Positions 1-4,365 of a DNA stretch of 7,164 bases are shown here, piece by piece; position 1 is the first letter of the stretch, and each line of letters opens with the position of its first letter. This DNA comes from Flavobacteriales bacterium (lineage in GTDB: Bacteria; Bacteroidota; Bacteroidia; Flavobacteriales; UA16), in assembly GCA_002683735.1 (NCBI GenBank), contig NYTZ01000027.1:5941-13104 (forward strand), written 5' to 3'. The notes under the pieces are model-generated. The model had not been told where the DNA came from and made no database searches. It worked only from the letters and a program-made list of their open reading frames with translations. The translations under genes and the position numbers were made by a program.

Positions 1-3000
1 GTCATTTCCGGCCCTGAAGAAGGATGCACGGGAGAAACGCTTCTGTATGTCATCGACCCCATCGAACCGGGCGTGAATTACTCGTGGAACGTAGGAGCCG
101 GCCAGGGCACCCTGTCCAGCACGTTCGGAACCAGCACGACCGTCCAATGGTCCAGCTCCGCATCGGCACACACCCTCACGGTCTATGCCTACCGGACTAC
201 AGCCCCGTTCTGCTCGGCCACGACCACCCTTGACTTCGAGCCGGATTTGCCGGTCGTTCCTGTGAGCCTCAATGGCGTCGGCACCTGCGAGAACCAGATC
301 GCCAACTATACCCTCACGACATCCGGAACCCCCGACGGGGAGACCTTCACCTGGACCATTAACCCCACCACCGCGGGCAGCGTCGTCGGCGGTCAAGGCA
401 CCACAGCGGTCGACATCCAATGGAACAATCAGACCACATCCTCAGCCACCATCAAGGTGACCTCCGCACTCTGCGGACTGCAAGAGGTGAATGACTTTCC
501 GTTGACCATCCATCCCCAGCCAGAACCCGTGATCAGCCAGACGGGACACCTCTGCCCTGGTGCCACAGTGCCAGCAGAACTGAGCACCACAATGGGCTAC
601 ACCTCCCATGCATGGACAGGGCCCAGTGGCGGCTCGAGCGCCACCAACTTCACCGTCTCGGTCGCAGGCGAGCACAGTGTGACGGTCACCGACGCCAACG
701 GTTGCCAAGGAACCGCCTATTACACTGCAGAGGACAGCCCCGTTCCCGCCGCCTACATCACCTCACCCCAGCCCAATCTGCTCTGCATCCCCTACCCGAA
801 TACAGTCAACCTGGTGACCCCGACCCAAGCCGGTTGGAGTCACGTCTGGTCAGACGGAACATCCGGGCCTTCACCGGCCAGCTCAATCACCACTTACACC
901 CCCACCGGCGCACCGGGCACCACCTCCTACACGGTCACCACCAGCATCGACGCCACCGGGTGCAGCGCCACTTCGGCCGTCTACACAATCACGGAAAACA
1001 ATTGCCCCAACGGGAATTGCACTCCGCAATACGGCATCACGGCCAGTGCCAGTGCCGTCTGCAACCAAGCCACCGTTCTCGATGACCTGCCTCCCTTTCA
1101 CCTCTCCCCTGTCCAATACCAATGGGGAGACGGGACCAGCAGCGCGACCAACACCCACACTTATTCGCAGGCCGGATGCTACAACGTAGTGGTCACCACG
1201 AGCGCCCCCAACCTCACGCCCCCTCCCGCCAACTGCCCAATCGGTGATGACGTGGAGGTCTGCGTGCCCCTCGCCGCCGACTTCTCGTTCGAGATCATCC
1301 AATGCAATGAGGTCGAGTTCACGGACAACTCCAGCTACATTGCCACGAGTCCAGGACACGCGATTACCCAATGGGAATGGGACTTCGACGGCGACGGCGT
1401 CGTAGATGCCACCGGACAGAACCCCGGCATCCATTCCTACCCGGGAGGAGGGTCCTCCTACACGGCGACCTTAACCGTGACGTCCCAGAATGGTTGCCAA
1501 GCCACCGCAACCGACATCATCACCATCGGATCTGTGGGTACACCCGTCATCAACTTGGACTCCCCTGTATGCGTCGGTGTTCCCTACACGCACACCGCCT
1601 CGGCAACCTCGGCGGTCAACCTCATCTGGAGTTTCCCGGACGGGTCCGCCTTTGAAGGGTCTCCCTTCCAGCACACCTTCACCTCCATTCCCAACACCAA
1701 CACTGTCACGGTGACTGCGGTGGACAGCCAGGGCTGTGAACAAGACGCCACGTCCACCATCACGGTCCATCCCGAACCGAGCGACCCGTTCGCCGCCACC
1801 CTCGATGAGATCGTGTGCTTCGACCCCGGTACCACCGACATCCAGGCAGACCCTGGCTTCGTCACCTACGCCTGGTCCGACGCCAATGCCCCCATCCCCT
1901 CGGCGACGTCGGATGTCCTCTCCGGAGCCGGCGCAGGCGAATACTTCGTCGCGGTCACCGATGCAAACGGTTGTCCCCGAACCAGCGGCCCCATCACCGT
2001 GCAAGTGCTTCCGGATTTGTCTCCGGCTATCCTCGGTCCGTCGGTCATTTGCGGATCGGACCTCGCCAACTTCAGTACGCTCGCCGGATTCTACTCCTAC
2101 ACCTGGTTCGTGGACGGCGTGCAGAGTTCCAATACGCTGTCCCTCAACAATGTATCGGGAACACCCGGTCAGACGCGCACCATCGAACTCGTGGTCACGG
2201 ATGCAGACAACTGCATCCACACAGCCACATTGGACGTGGAATGGGTGGACGATATCCAGTTCAGCCTGACCTCCCCGAACACTCCGCCCTGTGCAGGAAC
2301 AGGCGTTCTCATAGAAGTCACGTCCGCTGATCCCAGCGTCGACTACACGTGGAACACCGGGGCCACCGGAACGAGCATCGTTGCCCAGAACGCCGGCCTC
2401 TACACGGCCACTGGTGTCAATGCGAACGGCTGCGTGCACACAGCGGCCTTCGAGGTTCTGCCGCCGCCGGACTTGTGCGAAGTCCCCTCGGGCTGCCATG
2501 AGGATTGCTATGCCCAGCTGGTCTGTGCCCCGGAAGGCCATGCCGCGTACCAGTGGTATCAGGACGGCACCCCCATTTCCGGTGAAACGGATCCTTGCTT
2601 CCTCGTCAACGCCACAGGCCTGTTCTGGGTAGAGGTTATCGGCCAGAACGGTTGTACCTCCACCTCGGAGATCCTGGATTTCACCCTCCTCGACTGCTCG
2701 TGCGATTTCGAGCCCATCATCGAGGTGGACGACGATTGCTGCATCAGCCTGTCCTTTGACAACAACAGCACGGGGTGTTTCTCAACATTGGACGTGCACA
2801 CCCATGGTGAACCTGCCATGTTCAGCCCTTCCGGAGATTTTGCACTCATCGGGTCAGGACCTGCAGACATCCAGCTGGAGTACAACGGTGGCGTGGCGCC
2901 GATCGGCATCATCCAAGACGCCGTTGAAATCTGTTTCCTCGATCCCACTGCGGTGAGTCCCCACCTGATCGGTTGGGAATGGTACAATCCCGGTACGGCC

Positions 3001-4311
3001 GGATGTGGCGGTGAATTCGCCGTGGACTGCCCATCGGACACAACCCCCACAACCGACAGCACCTGCGTCAGCATCCTAGAAGACTTTATCCTCTGCGAAG
3101 ACGATGGCAGCCTGACCTACGGCTTTACCCTCTGCAACAGTGCCACCACGCCTTTTGACATCGGACATTTCACACTGTCGGCCATCCTTCCGGGTGGTGT
3201 TCAAGTGAACCCCAGCACGTTTGACCTGAGCGGAACACCGATTGCCCCGGGAGACTGCGGAAACTTCTCCGTTACGCTCAACGGTGTGGGCGTCCATCCT
3301 GAAGTGTGTTTCATGATCTCCACCCATGAAGCCGACCCCACTGCCCAACCAGATGCGGCATGCTGCTACCTCGAGCACTGCGTGGAAGTGCCGCCATGCG
3401 ACTCGGATTGTGCGACCCTTTCCCTCTTTGACAGTTCCTACTGCGATGAAGATGGCCACCACTTGGAATTTGGCATCTCCAACAACACGGGATACACCTT
3501 CGGCCAGCTCCAGATGAGCTATCCAGGCCAATCGGGCACCATTGTGCAATGGGTCACTGGACTAAGCATCCTGCCCATGACCTCTGGCATCTTGAACGTC
3601 GACTTGGATCCCAACCTGCTCGGGGGCAGCCCCTTCTGCATCGACCTCATCTTCTACGAGGACAACGCATCAGGTGAGTTGGTCGAATGCTGCCACTTGC
3701 CCTGGTGTTTTGAATTGCCGCCCTGTGACGAGGACATCTTTGGCTGCACTGACCCGGCGGCCCTGAATTATGATCCGAATGCCACAGTGGATGACGGCTC
3801 CTGCGAGTACAATGAAATTTGCTACGGGCCTGCCGATCCAAACTACCCGTGCACCGAAGAATACGATCCGGTGTGTGGCTGCGACGGCAACACCTACGCC
3901 AACGCATGCGTTGCCTTTTACATCCACGGCATCCAATCCTGGACCGATGGCCCCTGCGGAGAGGAAATCGAGGGGTGTACGAACCCTAATGCAGTCAACT
4001 TCAACCCGGATGCAACCATGGACGACGGCTCCTGCCTCTGGGACACCTGCGTACTGCCGACGATCATCAACCCCAACTACAACTGCACGGAGGAATATGA
4101 CCCGGTATGCGGCTGCGACGGAATGACTTACGCCAACGCCTGCTATGCGATGTACTTCGGCGGTGTGGTCAGCTGGACGCAGGGGGCCTGCGACGGGACT
4201 GAAGAACCGAGCAATACAGATTCCTGCCCGACCGACATCAACGAGGATGGCACCACCAATGTGGCGGACTTGCTGATGGTGCTCGGAGAGTTTGCCTCCG
4301 AGTGCGAATGA
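1..4311 (+). CDS. Giant secreted/surface protein: PKD/Ig-like array, duplicated Cys-rich domains, Kazal pair, dockerin-like tail (5' partial)
   Basis: The frame is open from base 1 to a TGA at 4309-4311, giving 1436 visible residues. The GTG at 73 lies inside an Ig-like domain (just before NYSWNVG), so it is not the real start, which is upstream of the window. Domain order: PKD/Ig-like units to about residue 899; a Cys-rich zone at 900-1245 with a tandem duplication; GCTD module plus Kazal-like domain twice at 1248-1397; a dockerin-like calcium loop at 1409-1435. Many cysteines sit at domain starts and in NGC strand ends, as expected for disulfide-stabilised extracellular folds. There is no membrane segment and no recognisable Por-type T9SS tail. 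No enzyme domain is visible, so a role in adhesion, matrix or protease interaction is inferred only from architecture. The next gene converges on it across 54 bases. The architecture is firm, the function is unknown. Confidence 0.93.
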   Translation, partial: VISGPEEGCTGETLLYVIDPIEPGVNYSWNVGAGQGTLSSTFGTSTTVQWSSSASAHTLTVYAYRTTAPFCSATTTLDFEPDLPVVPVSLNGVGTCENQIANYTLTTSGTPDGETFTWTINPTTAGSVVGGQGTTAVDIQWNNQTTSSATIKVTSALCGLQEVNDFPLTIHPQPEPVISQTGHLCPGATVPAELSTTMGYTSHAWTGPSGGSSATNFTVSVAGEHSVTVTDANGCQGTAYYTAEDSPVPAAYITSPQPNLLCIPYPNTVNLVTPTQAGWSHVWSDGTSGPSPASSITTYTPTGAPGTTSYTVTTSIDATGCSATSAVYTITENNCPNGNCTPQYGITASASAVCNQATVLDDLPPFHLSPVQYQWGDGTSSATNTHTYSQAGCYNVVVTTSAPNLTPPPANCPIGDDVEVCVPLAADFSFEIIQCNEVEFTDNSSYIATSPGHAITQWEWDFDGDGVVDATGQNPGIHSYPGGGSSYTATLTVTSQNGCQATATDIITIGSVGTPVINLDSPVCVGVPYTHTASATSAVNLIWSFPDGSAFEGSPFQHTFTSIPNTNTVTVTAVDSQGCEQDATSTITVHPEPSDPFAATLDEIVCFDPGTTDIQADPGFVTYAWSDANAPIPSATSDVLSGAGAGEYFVAVTDANGCPRTSGPITVQVLPDLSPAILGPSVICGSDLANFSTLAGFYSYTWFVDGVQSSNTLSLNNVSGTPGQTRTIELVVTDADNCIHTATLDVEWVDDIQFSLTSPNTPPCAGTGVLIEVTSADPSVDYTWNTGATGTSIVAQNAGLYTATGVNANGCVHTAAFEVLPPPDLCEVPSGCHEDCYAQLVCAPEGHAAYQWYQDGTPISGETDPCFLVNATGLFWVEVIGQNGCTSTSEILDFTLLDCSCDFEPIIEVDDDCCISLSFDNNSTGCFSTLDVHTHGEPAMFSPSGDFALIGSGPADIQLEYNGGVAPIGIIQDAVEICFLDPTAVSPHLIGWEWYNPGTAGCGGEFAVDCPSDTTPTTDSTCVSILEDFILCEDDGSLTYGFTLCNSATTPFDIGHFTLSAILPGGVQVNPSTFDLSGTPIAPGDCGNFSVTLNGVGVHPEVCFMISTHEADPTAQPDAACCYLEHCVEVPPCDSDCATLSLFDSSYCDEDGHHLEFGISNNTGYTFGQLQMSYPGQSGTIVQWVTGLSILPMTSGILNVDLDPNLLGGSPFCIDLIFYEDNASGELVECCHLPWCFELPPCDEDIFGCTDPAALNYDPNATVDDGSCEYNEICYGPADPNYPCTEEYDPVCGCDGNTYANACVAFYIHGIQSWTDGPCGEEIEGCTNPNAVNFNPDATMDDGSCLWDTCVLPTIINPNYNCTEEYDPVCGCDGMTYANACYAMYFGGVVSWTQGACDGTEEPSNTDSCPTDINEDGTTNVADLLMVLGEFASECE
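61..2697 (+). repeat. Protein-level array of about eleven PKD/Ig-like domains
   Basis: Residues 21-899 form successive beta-sandwich-type units of about 70-85 residues. Approximate spans are 21-80, 94-170, 173-242, 248-330, 341-425, 426-510, 514-590, 594-670, 672-748, 752-822 and 823-899. Typical signs are a central Trp strand (YSWNVG, FTWTIN, YAWSD, YTWFVD, YTWNTG) and an end strand such as VTVTDANGC (227-235), VTSQNGC (493-499), VAVTDANGC (650-658) or VVTDADNC (731-738). Units 341-425 (WGDGTSSATNTHTY) and 426-510 (WEWDFDGDGVVD) are the most classical PKD domains; the second also carries a DxDxDG acidic loop. Several units have a Cys near the start and another in the NGC end, which suggests one disulfide per domain. 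The copies are strongly diverged, so this is an old array rather than a recent DNA expansion. Such arrays usually act as spacers or adhesive stalks. Confidence 0.85.
2698..3735 (+). repeat. Cys-rich zone with a duplicated ~110-residue domain of unknown function
   Basis: Residues 1022-1136 (bases 3064-3408) and 1137-1245 (3409-3735) align as two copies. Both begin with a Cys, continue with an acidic CEDDG or CDEDG turn followed by an FG/GF strand and 'F..G.....S', and end with the pattern CC-x4-C-x5-C. The end reads CCYLEHCVEVPPCDSD in the first copy and CCHLPWCFELPPCDED in the second. The preceding segment, residues 900-1018, may be a weaker third member: it has an early CC pair at 913-914, a late 'VEICFLDP' strand like 'PEVCFMIS' and 'SPFCIDLI', and ends in C-PSD. 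I do not recognise the family. The predicted content is beta strands with several disulfides, which fits an extracellular adhesion or binding module, but no function can be assigned. Confidence 0.7.
3742..3957 (+). other. Module pair 1: GCTD-type module + atypical Kazal-like domain
   Basis: Residues 1248-1268 match the short calcium-loop-like module starting GCTDPAALNY and ending DDGSC, found repeatedly in bacterial surface proteins. Residues 1274-1319 match the Kazal serine protease inhibitor fold: C1284-TEEYDPV-C1292-G-C1294-DGNTYANA-C1303, ending at C1319. The spacings C-x7-C and C-x10-C are those of classical Kazal domains. The usual fifth cysteine, three residues after C1303, is absent (Phe1306), and an extra cysteine is present at 1294, so the disulfide pattern must differ. 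By alignment with ovomucoid third domain (CTLEY), the P1 residue would be Glu1286. Whether it inhibits a protease or is only structural cannot be told from sequence. Confidence 0.82.
3973..4191 (+). other. Module pair 2: GCTN-type module + atypical Kazal-like domain
   Basis: This is a second copy of the preceding pair. The short module at residues 1325-1345 starts GCTNPNAVNF and ends DDGSC. The Kazal-like domain at 1350-1397 keeps C1362-TEEYDPV-C1370-G-C1372-DGMTYANA-C1381 and closes at C1397. It has the same missing fifth cysteine, extra cysteine in GCDG and predicted P1 glutamate (Glu1364). Protein identity across the core is high, but codons differ at many synonymous sites (for example gaatacgatccg versus gaatatgacccg), so the duplication is old and kept by selection on the protein. 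The second unit has two more residues between the first two Kazal cysteines. Confidence 0.82.
4225..4305 (+). other. C-terminal dockerin-like single EF-hand loop
   Basis: Residues 1409-1435 begin with C1409-PT and contain the calcium loop D1412-x-N1414-x-D1416-G-x6-D1423, followed by a short helix LLMVLGEF and a last Cys1435, one residue before the stop. Ligand spacing (positions 1, 3, 5, 12) matches dockerin loops. True cellulosomal dockerins have two such loops, and only one is present here. A short Ser/Asp/Glu linker (1400-1408) precedes it. Its position at the extreme C-terminus suggests an anchoring or sorting tag, or docking to a partner. This is inference from position and motif; no cohesin is visible in the window. 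Confidence 0.75.
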
Positions 4312-4318
4312 CGGTGAC

Positions 4319-4348
4319 CTGCCCCCCGGCTTGATGGTCGGGGGGCAG
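4319..4348. terminator. GC-rich hairpin between convergent genes, probable shared terminator
   Basis: The arms CTGCCCCCCG (4319-4328) and CGGGGGGCAG (4339-4348) are a perfect 10-bp inverted repeat. They are extended inward by a G-T wobble and a C-G pair, closing a 6-base loop TTGATG (4331-4336). The hairpin starts 8 bases after the TGA of the + strand gene and lies 17 bases past the TAA of the - strand gene. The only T run on the + strand (4363-4367) comes 14 bases after the stem and overlaps the opposite gene's stop codon. On the - strand no T run follows. So it is not a textbook intrinsic terminator in either direction, but position and stem strength argue for transcript ending or 3'-end protection of both mRNAs. 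Confidence 0.72.
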
Positions 4349-4365
4349 CGCCATCGGCTCCCTTT

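Noticed and set aside
73..75. GTG as a possible start of the first gene.
   Set aside because: The frame is open and Ig-like in character back to base 1 (a Cys-containing strand VISGPEEGC precedes it), and no ribosome binding site or signal peptide follows.
1471..2541. A 356-codon open frame on the - strand inside the PKD/Ig-like gene.
   Set aside because: It is antisense to well-formed PKD/Ig domains, rich in Gly/Arg/Val typical of shadow frames, and shows no recognisable motif.
61..2697. The PKD/Ig array as a recent DNA tandem repeat or phase-variable locus.
   Set aside because: The units share only short protein motifs; I see no near-identical DNA copies or simple-sequence runs that would allow slippage.
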